Shown: in pieces, positions 15,015-22,978 of the stretch
Layout of the letters: every line of letters begins with the position of its first letter
Numbering within the stretch: position 1 is the stretch's first letter
Source of the DNA: Streptomyces chumphonensis
Lineage (GTDB): Bacteria; Actinomycetota; Actinomycetes; Streptomycetales; Streptomycetaceae
Direction of reading: 5' to 3'
DNA length: 64,000 nucleotides
Assembly: GCF_014779715.1 (NCBI RefSeq)
Contig: NZ_JACXYU010000013.1
Location: 62,001-126,000, forward strand
Notes under the pieces: generated by a model
Databases searched by the model: none
Told to the model about the DNA's origin: nothing
What the model saw: only the letters and a program-made list of their open reading frames with translations
Position numbers and translations under genes: made by a program

Positions 15015-16940
15015 CTACGCCCCGACCACGCCGCCGTCGACGCGGCGTACGGCGACGGTGGCGGAGCGCGGACGTCCGCCCGGGTCGCGGTCGGGCCAGT
15101 TGCTGACCGCACGCGGACCGCTCCGGGCGGGGGAGCCCCAGCGGGTGGTGCGCTCGCCGGGATGCTGGACGTTGACGAACAGCGTGCGGCCGTCCGGCGC
15201 GGCGGTGACGCCGGTGATCTCCGCTCCGCGCGGGCCGGTGAGGAACCGCCGCACCTCACCGCTGTCCGGGTCGGCGGCCAGCAGGGCGTTGTTGCCGAAG
15301 GCGTCGTGGCCGCCCTCGTCGCTGTTGAGCACGGCACCGGAGACGCCGGTGGAGATCCACAGCCGGCCGCCGCCGTCGCACCACAGCCCCTTGGGGGCGG
15401 CGAACGCACCCTCCGGGCCGGCCTCGGACGTGCCCCCGGAGACGAACCGCTCCCAGCGGAACCGTCGGGCCGTCGCGTCGCCCGCCTCCTCCGTCCACCG
15501 CAGGACCTGGCCGAACGCCGAGGCGGTGCGGACGCCGTGGCCGCTGTGCCGGTCCTCCTCGCAGCAGGCGCCGCCGCTCCCGCCGGGCAGGGCGAGGAAG
15601 CCCTCGCCGGGGCGGCGCACGGCGACCCGCTCGGGCCGGTCCAGCCGGGTGGCCCCCAGGGCGTCAGCGGCCAACCGCGTGCGGATCAGCACCTCCGCCT
15701 GGTCCGGCCAGCCGCCGTCCGCGGTGAGCGCTCCCCGGCCCTGCGCGAGGGGGAGCCACTCGCCGGTGCCCTCGTCCGCGAACCGGGCGACGTACAGGGT
15801 GCCGTGGTCGAGTGGGCTCCGGCCCGCCGCGCGGTGGTCGCGCCAACGTCCCTCGCCCACGAACTTGTAGAGGTACTCGCCGTCCTCGGCGTCCGCGCTG
15901 TACACGACGACGCGGCCCGCGGACTCCACGACCGTGGCCCCGCCGTGCGCGAACCGCCCCAGCGCCGTCCGCTTCACCGGGACCGCGCGCCCGTCGAGCG
16001 GGTCGATCTCCACGACCCAGCCGAAGCGTTCGGACTCCTGCTCCGGCGCGGCGAGGTCGAAGCGGCGGTCGTGCCGGTGCAGAGGGTGGCCGAAGCCGTT
16101 CCGGCTCAGGCCGTAGCGGACGTCCGCCTCGGAGCGCTGCCACTGCGGCTCGGACGTGCCGAAGTACGCGTTGGCGTTCTCCTCCGACGCCAGGTACGTG
16201 CCCCACGGTGTGACGCCGTGCCCGCTGCACGCGAGGGTGCCGCGCGGGGCCCGCCCCGACGCCAGTCGCGGGTCCTCGGCCGCCGGGCCGGAGAACGCCA
16301 CCGGTGTGGCACCGGTGATCCGGCGGTTGCGCGCGGAGCCGACGGTGCGCCAGCCCCTCGACGTCCCGTCGGCGCGGCGGCGGTGCGTCACCTCGACCAG
16401 CGTCACGCCCTGAGCGGCCAGGACCTTTCCGGCGTCCGCGCCCAGCAGGGCCGGGTCGGCGCCCTCGTGACTGATCGCCAGCACGCCGCGCTGCCCGTCC
16501 GACCCGGTTCGTCCCGCCGGGAGGGGGAAGAAGGCGATGCCGTGGTGGTGGGAGCCGATCTGGAGTGCCTGCTCGGCGGCGGTGTTCCGACCGTCCGGTG
16601 CCCAGGAGGGCCCGGAGGGCGCCAGCGGGTCGCCCCAGGGGGCCAGGACCTCCGCGGTGTGGCCCTCGGGAACGACGAGCGCGTCGGCCTCACCGACCGG
16701 CACCGGTGCGAAGCCCGGCCGGGCACCCGGCCGTCCGCTGCCCGCTGCCACCGGGTGCAGGGCCGCGGCCGGGGTGGACAGGGCGAGTGCGCCCGCGAAG
16801 GCGCCCGCCCCTGCCCCGAGGACGCGTCGGCGCGAGAGCGTTCCGTGCGGCTGTCCCGGACCGTCAACTCTGCTGTGCTGTCGACGTCTTGACGTGTCGT
16901 CGGTGCCGACGGCCCGGTCTTCGGCGTCTTCGGTTGTCAT
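15015..16940 (-). CDS. PhoX-family (DUF839) phosphatase, Tat-exported
   Basis: A 641-residue protein of the PhoX/DUF839 family, Ca/Fe-dependent alkaline phosphatases that release phosphate outside the cell. The N-terminus has a long n-region, then LSRRRVLGAGAGAFAGALAL, a twin-arginine signal. Family landmarks are SHHHGIAFFPL, ISHEG, SGHGVTPWGTYLASEENANAYF (active-site region), GWVVEIDP, FAHGGATVV, VYSADAEDGEYLYKFV and CDGGGRLWIST. GACCEEDRHSGHG contributes Cys and His residues. A phosphate-regulated gene would be expected to have PHO boxes upstream; I saw only partial matches. It is divergent from the amidase gene and convergent with the decayed antitoxin across a strong terminator. Confidence 0.87.
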   Translation of the reverse strand: MTTEDAEDRAVGTDDTSRRRQHSRVDGPGQPHGTLSRRRVLGAGAGAFAGALALSTPAAALHPVAAGSGRPGARPGFAPVPVGEADALVVPEGHTAEVLAPWGDPLAPSGPSWAPDGRNTAAEQALQIGSHHHGIAFFPLPAGRTGSDGQRGVLAISHEGADPALLGADAGKVLAAQGVTLVEVTHRRRADGTSRGWRTVGSARNRRITGATPVAFSGPAAEDPRLASGRAPRGTLACSGHGVTPWGTYLASEENANAYFGTSEPQWQRSEADVRYGLSRNGFGHPLHRHDRRFDLAAPEQESERFGWVVEIDPLDGRAVPVKRTALGRFAHGGATVVESAGRVVVYSADAEDGEYLYKFVGEGRWRDHRAAGRSPLDHGTLYVARFADEGTGEWLPLAQGRGALTADGGWPDQAEVLIRTRLAADALGATRLDRPERVAVRRPGEGFLALPGGSGGACCEEDRHSGHGVRTASAFGQVLRWTEEAGDATARRFRWERFVSGGTSEAGPEGAFAAPKGLWCDGGGRLWISTGVSGAVLNSDEGGHDAFGNNALLAADPDSGEVRRFLTGPRGAEITGVTAAPDGRTLFVNVQHPGERTTRWGSPARSGPRAVSNWPDRDPGGRPRSATVAVRRVDGGVVGA

Positions 16941-17029
16941 GCGATGTCCTCACTGTTCGGTCGGTTCCCGACGTGACCGCGCAGTGTCCCCCTCCCACCG
17001 ATTCCATCCATCCATGAACAGGCACCGCC

Positions 17030-17045
17030 GGTCAAGGAGTTGACC
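17030..17045. promoter_or_regulatory. Inverted repeat between phoX-like and amidase genes
   Basis: GGTCAA-GGAG-TTGACC (6-4-6) in the divergent intergenic region. It is a possible operator; the binding protein is unknown. Confidence 0.3.
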
Positions 17046-17161
17046 TCCCAGTAGAGAAGATGCTCTGCTGGTCGGACGCGTTGCCCAGTCCCGAGAGCCG
17101 CGAGCAGACGTCCCTCCCCGCCAGGCATCCCAGCGAGGCACGAAGGACAGTCGGAGGACTG

Positions 17162-18994
17162 ATGGTCACCATCATCGATCGCAGCGTGTGGAAGGCGGAG
17201 CCGGGCAGACCGGTGGAGGGGAACTGGGACCCGCAGAAGGGCGGGGTCGTCATCCACCACATGGGGGGCGGCAGTCACCCCCCGGACAGCGGGCTGCACT
17301 GCTACGGGATGGTCAAGGACATCCAGAGCAAGCACATGGACCCCGGGTGGCGCGGCTGGCTCCCCGACTGGGCGCCGGGCTACCTGGAGACGTACGACGA
17401 CATCGCCTACAACTTCGTCGTCTGCCAGCACGGCGACATCTTCGAGGGGCGCGGTCTGCACGTGCGCTCGGCCGCCAACGGCACGCGCTCCATCGTCGTC
17501 AGCCGCGCGGAGAGCGTCGGGGCCAACGAGGGCTTCTACGCGATCCTCGGCCTCCTGGGGCAGGAGGACCAGCCCTCCGCGTCCATGCGTGCCTCCATCA
17601 AGGACCTGATCGAGTACCTGCGGGAGCACCGCACCTACCCGGCGGGCCTCATGATCAGAGGGCACCAGGACGTGTTCGCCACGGAGTGCCCCGGCAACCT
17701 CCAGCCCTACGTCGACAACGACTCCCTGGAGCCCCCGGCGCCACCGCCGCCGGCCACCAGCGTCACCATCATCTCCCGGTCCCGCTGGGGGGCCCGCCCT
17801 CCGGTGGCCCACGAGCGCACGACGTGGTCCGCCCGCACCGGGTTCACCGTCCACTACTCCGCCGGCCCCACCACCCAGACGCCACGGCAGATCCAGAACT
17901 ACCACATGGACGGCAACGGCTGGTCCGACATCGGCTACAACTTCCTCGTGGACGCCGGGGGCCGGGCCTACGAGGGACGCGGCTGGCTGACGGTCGGCGC
18001 CCACGCGAGCGGCCACAACACCAGCCACGTCGGCGTCTGCTTCATCGGCCGGGACGGCGACGCCACCCCGGCCGCCAAGTCGACCATCCGGGCGCTGTAC
18101 CGCAAGGCCAACGAACTGAGCGGAAAGACGCTCACCCCCACCTACCATGGCGGACTGCCCGGCAACTCGACCTCCTGCCCCGGCGCGGACCTGCGCACCT
18201 GGGTCCAGAACGGCATGGACGCCGACGACATCCCGATCGGTGACTCCCCGCCGCCCAGCGACGGCGGGGGTGGCGGCGGAATGACCTCCGTCCGCTCGGT
18301 CTCCGCCCAGCAGCGCGCCGTCAACGCCCTCGGGTACTCACCCGCACTGGACGTCGACGGCATCTGGGGGCCGAAGACGGACGCGGGCGTCCGGTGGCTC
18401 CAGAGCCGCGTCGGCGTCACCGCCGACGGCCTGTGGGGCCCGGCCACCGAGGCCGCCTACACCGCGCACGTCGGCGGCGGCACGTCCGGCGGCGGCATGA
18501 CGTCGGTCCGCTCGGTCATCTCCCAGCAGAGCGCGGTGAACTCGCTCGGGTACACGCCGCCGCTGGGCCTCGACGGTGTCTGGGGGCCGAAGACGGACGC
18601 GGGCGTCCGGTGGCTCCAGGGCCGCGTCGGCGTCACCGTGGACGGCCTGTGGGGCCCGGCCACCGAGCGGGCCTACTACTCCTATGTCGACGGCGGTGCC
18701 TGGCTGACGGTGGACGGAGACTTCGGCCCCGCGACGATCTCCGCCACCCAGCGGGCCATCGGCACCCCCGCCGACGGCGTCTGGGGCCCCGCCTCCCGCC
18801 GTGCCCTGCAACGGCACCTCAACCGCTGGGCGCACGCGGACCTGGTCGTGGACGGGGACTTCGGGCCGGCGTCGGTCCGGGCGTTGCAGCGGCACCTGAA
18901 CCGGATGGGGGGTGCGGGGCTGGACGTCGACGGCGCCTGGGGAACGTCCACCACCACCGCGCTTCAGCGGACCCTGAACCGCGGGCGGTTCTGA
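17162..18994 (+). CDS. Double PGRP/amidase_2 N-acetylmuramoyl-L-alanine amidase with PG-binding repeats
   Basis: A 610-residue peptidoglycan hydrolase. Domain 1 (about 1-185) is amidase_2/PGRP-like with zinc ligands at His32/33, His168 (RGHQD) and Cys176 (ATECPG). Domain 2 (about 200-350) repeats the fold with His231 (FTVHYSAGP), His329 (TYHGG) and Cys339 (STSCPG). The first linker is Pro-rich (PPAPPPPATS) and the second Gly-rich. The C-terminus holds tandem PG_binding_1 units with DG-WGP or DG-FGP cores at about 399, 423, 471, 495, 518, 539, 565 and 591. There is no signal peptide or membrane segment, so release would need lysis or a non-classical route, as with phage endolysins. GGAGG precedes the ATG at 17162. 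Confidence 0.88.
   Translation: MVTIIDRSVWKAEPGRPVEGNWDPQKGGVVIHHMGGGSHPPDSGLHCYGMVKDIQSKHMDPGWRGWLPDWAPGYLETYDDIAYNFVVCQHGDIFEGRGLHVRSAANGTRSIVVSRAESVGANEGFYAILGLLGQEDQPSASMRASIKDLIEYLREHRTYPAGLMIRGHQDVFATECPGNLQPYVDNDSLEPPAPPPPATSVTIISRSRWGARPPVAHERTTWSARTGFTVHYSAGPTTQTPRQIQNYHMDGNGWSDIGYNFLVDAGGRAYEGRGWLTVGAHASGHNTSHVGVCFIGRDGDATPAAKSTIRALYRKANELSGKTLTPTYHGGLPGNSTSCPGADLRTWVQNGMDADDIPIGDSPPPSDGGGGGGMTSVRSVSAQQRAVNALGYSPALDVDGIWGPKTDAGVRWLQSRVGVTADGLWGPATEAAYTAHVGGGTSGGGMTSVRSVISQQSAVNSLGYTPPLGLDGVWGPKTDAGVRWLQGRVGVTVDGLWGPATERAYYSYVDGGAWLTVDGDFGPATISATQRAIGTPADGVWGPASRRALQRHLNRWAHADLVVDGDFGPASVRALQRHLNRMGGAGLDVDGAWGTSTTTALQRTLNRGRF
18283..18680 (+). repeat. Tandem internal duplication within the amidase gene
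   Basis: Two near-identical coding units, about 18283-18465 and 18499-18681, encode TSVRSV..QQ.AVN.LGY.P repeats with the same GVWGPKTDAGVRWLQ core. The DNA identity over the WGPKTDAGVRWLQ part is nearly complete, so the duplication is recent or maintained by gene conversion. Confidence 0.7.
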
Positions 18995-19013
18995 CGGCGC
19001 GACGTGCGCCGGA

Positions 19014-19052
19014 CGCGGCGCCGCGGTGGCCCCCGGCCACCGCGGCGCCGCG
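19014..19052. terminator. Bidirectional terminator between amidase and membrane-protein genes
   Basis: An 18-bp perfect stem (19014-19031 with 19035-19052) with a CCC loop, located between two convergent genes. Confidence 0.8.
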
Positions 19053-19063
19053 CGGGTCCCCGG

Positions 19064-20254
19064 TCAGATGCGGCTGACCACGCCGCACTCCTCGCCCAGG
19101 CCGTCCTCGCCGCCCAGGGACTCGCTGCGGTCGTACGGGTCGGCGGTCGGGCCGGTGGCCTCGCCGTCGCCCATGCGGTCGGAGTCGAACGTCGGGTGCA
19201 GCAGTCCGTCGTACACCGAGCAGGAGCTGTTGCCCACCTCCATGTTGTACTCCGTGAGCCAGAGGGTGCCCTCGGTGGCCTCCCAGCGGGCCGGGTCGAC
19301 GACCTCCACGTGGATCTCCCTGCGGACCAGCGTCCGCGTCACCTCGCCGGGCACGTCGGCGTTCTCCACCGCGTAGACGAAGGAGTAGTCGCTCGCGATG
19401 ACGGCCTTCCCCTTGCCCTCGCCCGCGGTCACCTCCATCCGGCCGCGCACCCGGACGTCCTCGATCAGGTTCACCTCGTCGGTGTCGAACCGGGAGAACA
19501 GCCACAGCGGGTCCCGCTCCCTGCTGGGGGACGCCAGCGACTCCCGGGTCTCCTGGACCAGTTCCCGGCCGATCGGGTCCAGCAGCGCGACCGCGTCCGT
19601 CGGCTCGCCGCCTGCCAGCACCTCCGGGTCGAGGTTGGCCGCGACGAGGAACTCCTTCAGCAGCCGCGCCCCGTCCGCCACCCGTTCCGCTGACACGCCG
19701 TTGACCGCCTCGGCCTCCGGCAGTTCGACGGCGTCGGCCCCGGACTCCCAGCGCTGCGCGGGCGAACCGTTGAACGGCTCCTTCAGCGTCGGCCGGTCGG
19801 GGAACACCTCGTCCGCCGGCGCGGCGCTCGGCGCGGCCGTCTCGGCGGGCAGGGGCGCGGCCTCCCCGCCGCGCCCGAGGTCGAGGCCCGGGGCGGCGTC
19901 GTCCAGGTAGGTCACCACGCCGGCGCTCACCGCGAACAGCGCCACGAATCCGGCGATCCACCGGCCGGAGCGGTTCCGCCTCCCGCGCGTCCCCTGCCAG
20001 GCCGGGCCCGTGCGCCAGCCGTCCGGCTGCCACGGCTCGGGCTCCTTCGCCTTCCGTTCCCACCACCGCCTGGGCTGCCGCCGGGCCGCCTCCGCGTCCA
20101 GCTCCCGCAGCCGGGCCGCCACCATCCGGGCCCGTGCCGAGGGTTCCTTGGGGACGTCCGCGACGTCTCCGCCCTCGCGCTGGAACCGCAGCCACTCCTC
20201 GTCCGATATCGACGGTTCTCTCTCCGGCTTCCCGGTCCCTGACCCCTGCTCCAC
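19064..20254 (-). CDS. Hypothetical single-pass membrane protein
   Basis: A 396-residue protein of unknown function. The cytoplasmic N-terminus (about 1-110) is charged and Trp/Arg-rich (SISDEEWLRFQREGGD, RRWWERKAKEPEPWQPDGW). One helix follows (SGRWIAGFVALFAVSAGVVTYL), then an Ala/Pro linker and an extracytoplasmic domain of about 240 residues. The C-terminal half has alternating strands (MEVTAGEGKGKAVIASDYSFVY, RREIHVEVVDPARW) and three Cys near the end. Homologous arrangements are common in streptomycetes without known role. The GTG at 20254 is chosen because GGTGGG lies 8-10 nt upstream; longer in-frame starts add residues without good ribosome-binding sites. Confidence 0.75.
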   Translation of the reverse strand: MEQGSGTGKPEREPSISDEEWLRFQREGGDVADVPKEPSARARMVAARLRELDAEAARRQPRRWWERKAKEPEPWQPDGWRTGPAWQGTRGRRNRSGRWIAGFVALFAVSAGVVTYLDDAAPGLDLGRGGEAAPLPAETAAPSAAPADEVFPDRPTLKEPFNGSPAQRWESGADAVELPEAEAVNGVSAERVADGARLLKEFLVAANLDPEVLAGGEPTDAVALLDPIGRELVQETRESLASPSRERDPLWLFSRFDTDEVNLIEDVRVRGRMEVTAGEGKGKAVIASDYSFVYAVENADVPGEVTRTLVRREIHVEVVDPARWEATEGTLWLTEYNMEVGNSSCSVYDGLLHPTFDSDRMGDGEATGPTADPYDRSESLGGEDGLGEECGVVSRI

Positions 20255-20344
20255 TGTGCAACCCACCTGAACGATCTTGCGACGGACCCGCGCGACGGTA
20301 GCAGCGCCACACATCTGTTCGGACGCGCGCGGATCACGCTTACG

Positions 20345-21355
20345 TCATGATCGCCGCGACGCGGTGCCGTCGAGTGAGTGGAGGACGACCCCGTCCGGGG
20401 CCAGGCGTTCGGGCAGGTCCGCCAGAGTGGGCAACTGCTCGATGTGGCGGACCCCGGTGGGCAGCCGACCGGCCAGTACCTCCCGGGTGGCGTGCGCCGC
20501 GACCAGTGCGCTGACGCGGCCCTGCCCCCGGCCGGTGACGGCGAGGGCCGCGTGGCGTCCGGCCCGCCAGGCGTCGGCGCGGACGGCGAAGGCGTCGCCG
20601 CCGAGGTGGGTCCGCGGCAGCATCGACGTCAGGGCCCGGCGCAGGGCGGGGTGGCGTGCTGCCGGACGCAGGGCGAACAGCAGGCCGGTGCTCAGGCGCG
20701 AGTCCAGGCACAGTCGGGTGGCGACCTCCGGGACGCCGAGCGTCCCTTGCAGCGTGTGCTGGTCGGAGAAGGGGAACGGGCGGGCCGTCCGCCGCCCGTG
20801 ACCGGGGAGCGCGACGCGGCGCGGACGGGCGTCGCCGCGCGGTGCGGTCAGCGCCTCGACGGTCCAGCGCACCGCGTCGGCGCCGTGCCGTTCGCCCGCG
20901 CCGAGCAGCACCGTCAGCTCCAGCCGGTCGGCTCCGCCCACGGCGTGGTGCGCGCGCCCGGCGAGGAGGTTCGTCAGGCCCGGGGCCAGGCCCACGCTGA
21001 GCACCGCGGTGGCTCCGGCGGCGTCGGCGAGGTCGTCCAGCTCGGCGGTCCGGCGCATGAGATCCGGCTCGGCGTTCACGTCCACGAGGTGGATGCCCCG
21101 CTCCAGGCACGCCGTGGCGGGCCCGGCGTCCGGTGGCTGGACGCACAGCACGACGGCCGCGACGTCGCCGACCCCGGCGAGGGCCCGGCGGAATCCGTCG
21201 GTGTCGGTCACGTCCATCCGGACGCCGTGGGCGCCGGGGTTGCGTCCGGCGGTCCGCACACGGCCCGGGAACCACCGTTCCAGTGTCGTGCGCACGACGG
21301 AGCCGACGGCTCCCCGGCCGCCCACGACCAGCACCTGCCCATTCACTGTAGTCAC
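20345..21355 (-). CDS. Saccharopine dehydrogenase-like NAD(P)-binding protein
   Basis: A 336-residue oxidoreductase-like protein. It starts with a Rossmann glycine motif (VLVVGGRGAVGSVV), and residues about 1-130 resemble the N-domain of saccharopine dehydrogenase/carboxynorspermidine-type proteins (ACLERGIHLVDVNAEPDL, SVGLAPGLTNLLA). The C-terminal half is less conserved. Substrate and reaction are unknown. The GTG start at 21355 lies within a shared divergent control region with a TetR gene. An ACTGTAGT copy overlaps its first codons, so it is probably repressed by that TetR. Confidence 0.8.
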   Translation of the reverse strand: MTTVNGQVLVVGGRGAVGSVVRTTLERWFPGRVRTAGRNPGAHGVRMDVTDTDGFRRALAGVGDVAAVVLCVQPPDAGPATACLERGIHLVDVNAEPDLMRRTAELDDLADAAGATAVLSVGLAPGLTNLLAGRAHHAVGGADRLELTVLLGAGERHGADAVRWTVEALTAPRGDARPRRVALPGHGRRTARPFPFSDQHTLQGTLGVPEVATRLCLDSRLSTGLLFALRPAARHPALRRALTSMLPRTHLGGDAFAVRADAWRAGRHAALAVTGRGQGRVSALVAAHATREVLAGRLPTGVRHIEQLPTLADLPERLAPDGVVLHSLDGTASRRS

Positions 21356-21389
21356 GCTCCAACGAGTATCACTGTAGTGTGACTACAGT
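21345..21389. promoter_or_regulatory. TetR operator region between divergent genes
   Basis: ACTGTAGT-GTG-ACTACAGT (21371-21389) is a perfect 8-3-8 palindrome. A further copy of the half-site ACTGTAGT lies at 21345-21352, overlapping the oxidoreductase start. The arrangement fits repression of both divergent genes by the TetR encoded at 21429. Confidence 0.65.
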
Positions 21390-21428
21390 CAAAGCCCGCA
21401 GCCCGCCCGAGCCGCCCAGGGAGCCGCC

Positions 21429-22055
21429 GTGACCGCCGCCGTGACCCGCGCCGAGAAGACCCGGCGGACGCGTCGACGCATGCTGGACGCCGCCGCCGGA
21501 CTGTTCTGCGAGCACGGCTGGACGGCCACGACGGTGCAGGACGTCGCCCGCGCCGCCGAGGTCGGCGTCCAGACCGTCTACTTCACGTTCGGCACCAAGC
21601 GGGCCCTGCTCACCGAGGTGCTGGACACCGCGATCGCCGGCGACGCGGACCCCGTCGCCACCCTCGACCGGCCCTGGGCCCGCGCGGTCGTCGACGCCCC
21701 CGGTGCGCGGGAGCAGCTCGCACGCCAGGCGGCCGGCGCCCGCGCCGTCCTGGAGCGGGCCGCGCCCGTCCTGGACGTCGTGCGGGGCGCGGCGGCCGCC
21801 GACGCCGAGATGGCGCAGGTGTGGCGCACCAACCAGCGCCAGCGGCACACCGTCCAGCTCCGCTTCGCCGAGGCCCTGGTCCGCAAGGCCGACGGCCCGC
21901 TGCGCGACGGCCACGACGCGGCCTCGGCCGCCGACGTCGCCCTGGCCCTCCTCGGCCCGGAGACCTACGGGCTGCTGGTCACCACGCAGGGCTGGACCCC
22001 CGCCCGCTGGGAGCACTGGGCCGCCGACACCCTCACGCGTCAACTCCTCCCGTAG
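21429..22055 (+). CDS. TetR family regulator (divergent from oxidoreductase)
   Basis: A 208-residue TetR-type repressor. The N-terminal HTH is intact (RRMLDAAAGLFCEHGWTATTVQDVARAAEVGVQTVYFTFGTKRALL), with the family's VxxVYxxFxxK motif. The C-terminal ligand domain is unassigned. GGGAG precedes the GTG start. It most likely controls itself and the divergent oxidoreductase through the ACTGTAGT palindrome. Confidence 0.9.
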   Translation: MTAAVTRAEKTRRTRRRMLDAAAGLFCEHGWTATTVQDVARAAEVGVQTVYFTFGTKRALLTEVLDTAIAGDADPVATLDRPWARAVVDAPGAREQLARQAAGARAVLERAAPVLDVVRGAAAADAEMAQVWRTNQRQRHTVQLRFAEALVRKADGPLRDGHDAASAADVALALLGPETYGLLVTTQGWTPARWEHWAADTLTRQLLP

Positions 22056-22082
22056 GCCACCCCGTCGAGCCCCGCCCACGAT

Positions 22083-22128
22083 CCCTCGGTCATGCGTCCG
22101 CACTACGCTGCGGACGCATGACCGAGGG
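22083..22128. promoter_or_regulatory. 18-bp inverted repeat enclosing a TetR start codon
   Basis: Arms 22083-22100 and 22111-22128 are perfect reverse complements (core CGGTCATGCGTCCG and CGGACGCATGACCG) with a 10-nt spacer. The spacer contains TACGCT, a -10-like box, and the right arm contains the ATG of the TetR gene. It is a likely autorepression operator. Confidence 0.75.
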
Positions 22129-22756
22129 GCTCCGCGAGCGCAAGAAGCGCCAGACCCGCCAGCGCGTCGCCGACGCGGCGGCCGTGCTCTTCGCCGCCCG
22201 GGGGTTCGACGCCGTCACCGTCGCCGAGATCGCCGAGGCGGCGGAGGTCTCGGTCAACACGGTGTACAACCACTTCGCGGCCAAGGAGGACCTCGTCCTC
22301 CCGCCGGAGGAGACGACGGCACAGCACCTCGCGGACGTCGTGCGGCGGCGGGGGCCCGGGGAGTCGGCGGCGCACGCCGTGCTGGCGCACCTGCGCGCCG
22401 AGCTCGGGGACCCCGACCGCCGGCGCGCCCTGACCGACGGCTTCGGCCGCACGTACCGGACGATGTGCTCCACGCCCGCGCTGACCGCCCGGCTGGAACG
22501 GCTGCGGCGGCGGATGACCGACGTCCTCGCCGCCGAGCTGCGGGCCGGGACGGGTGCGGCACCGGACGACCCGATGCCCCGCCTGGTCGCCACGCAGATC
22601 GCCGCCTTCCACTCCCTCGTGCACACCGAGATCGGGGAGCGCGTCGCCGCCGGGCAGGGGGCGGGAGAGATCACCACGGCGGTGCGCGCCCTCCTGGACG
22701 CCGTCGAGGAGCTGGGCGGCGAGCGCTTCCTCGGCTACGCCGTGCGCCCGGGCTGA
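22118..22756 (+). CDS. TetR family regulator with operator at its start codon
   Basis: A 212-residue TetR-type protein. The HTH is MTEGLRERKKRQTRQRVADA, then TVAEIAEAAEVSVNTVYNHFAAKEDL. The C-terminal domain is helical and unassigned. The ATG at 22118 lies in the right arm of a long inverted repeat, and a TACGCT sits 11 nt upstream, so the transcript is likely leaderless or nearly so. The gene follows another tetR by 62 bp. The next gene, an acyl-CoA synthetase, is a possible target because TetR proteins often control fatty-acid genes, but its upstream inverted repeat has a different sequence. Confidence 0.9.
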   Translation: MTEGLRERKKRQTRQRVADAAAVLFAARGFDAVTVAEIAEAAEVSVNTVYNHFAAKEDLVLPPEETTAQHLADVVRRRGPGESAAHAVLAHLRAELGDPDRRRALTDGFGRTYRTMCSTPALTARLERLRRRMTDVLAAELRAGTGAAPDDPMPRLVATQIAAFHSLVHTEIGERVAAGQGAGEITTAVRALLDAVEELGGERFLGYAVRPG

Positions 22757-22903
22757 CGCGCCCCCGCCGCCCCCGTCGTCACCGCCGGGGGCGTCACCGC
22801 CCGGCGGCGTCCGGTGGCCGGACGGCGGGAGCCGGGGAGCGGTGGTGCGGTGAAGGTCACGGTCGAATGGTGTGCCGAGTCTGCACGCCCTCTGGTCGGA
22901 AGT

Positions 22904-22936
22904 GGTTACCGTACGGCAACCTACGGTTGAGTAACC
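22904..22936. promoter_or_regulatory. Inverted repeat upstream of acyl-CoA synthetase
   Basis: GGTTAC (22904-22909) and GTAACC (22931-22936) flank a nested ACCGTA (22908-22913)/TACGGT (22922-22927) pair. This is an imperfect palindromic region 42 bp before the start and is a possible operator. Confidence 0.35.
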
Positions 22937-22978
22937 TTTATCGACTCCTTGTCAACGCACGCGTCGGCGGAGGGCCGC

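Noticed and set aside
16941..17060. PHO boxes upstream of the PhoX-like gene
   Set aside because: Single partial matches (GGTCAC, GTTCAT) are present but no adjacent 11-bp direct repeats with the required spacing.
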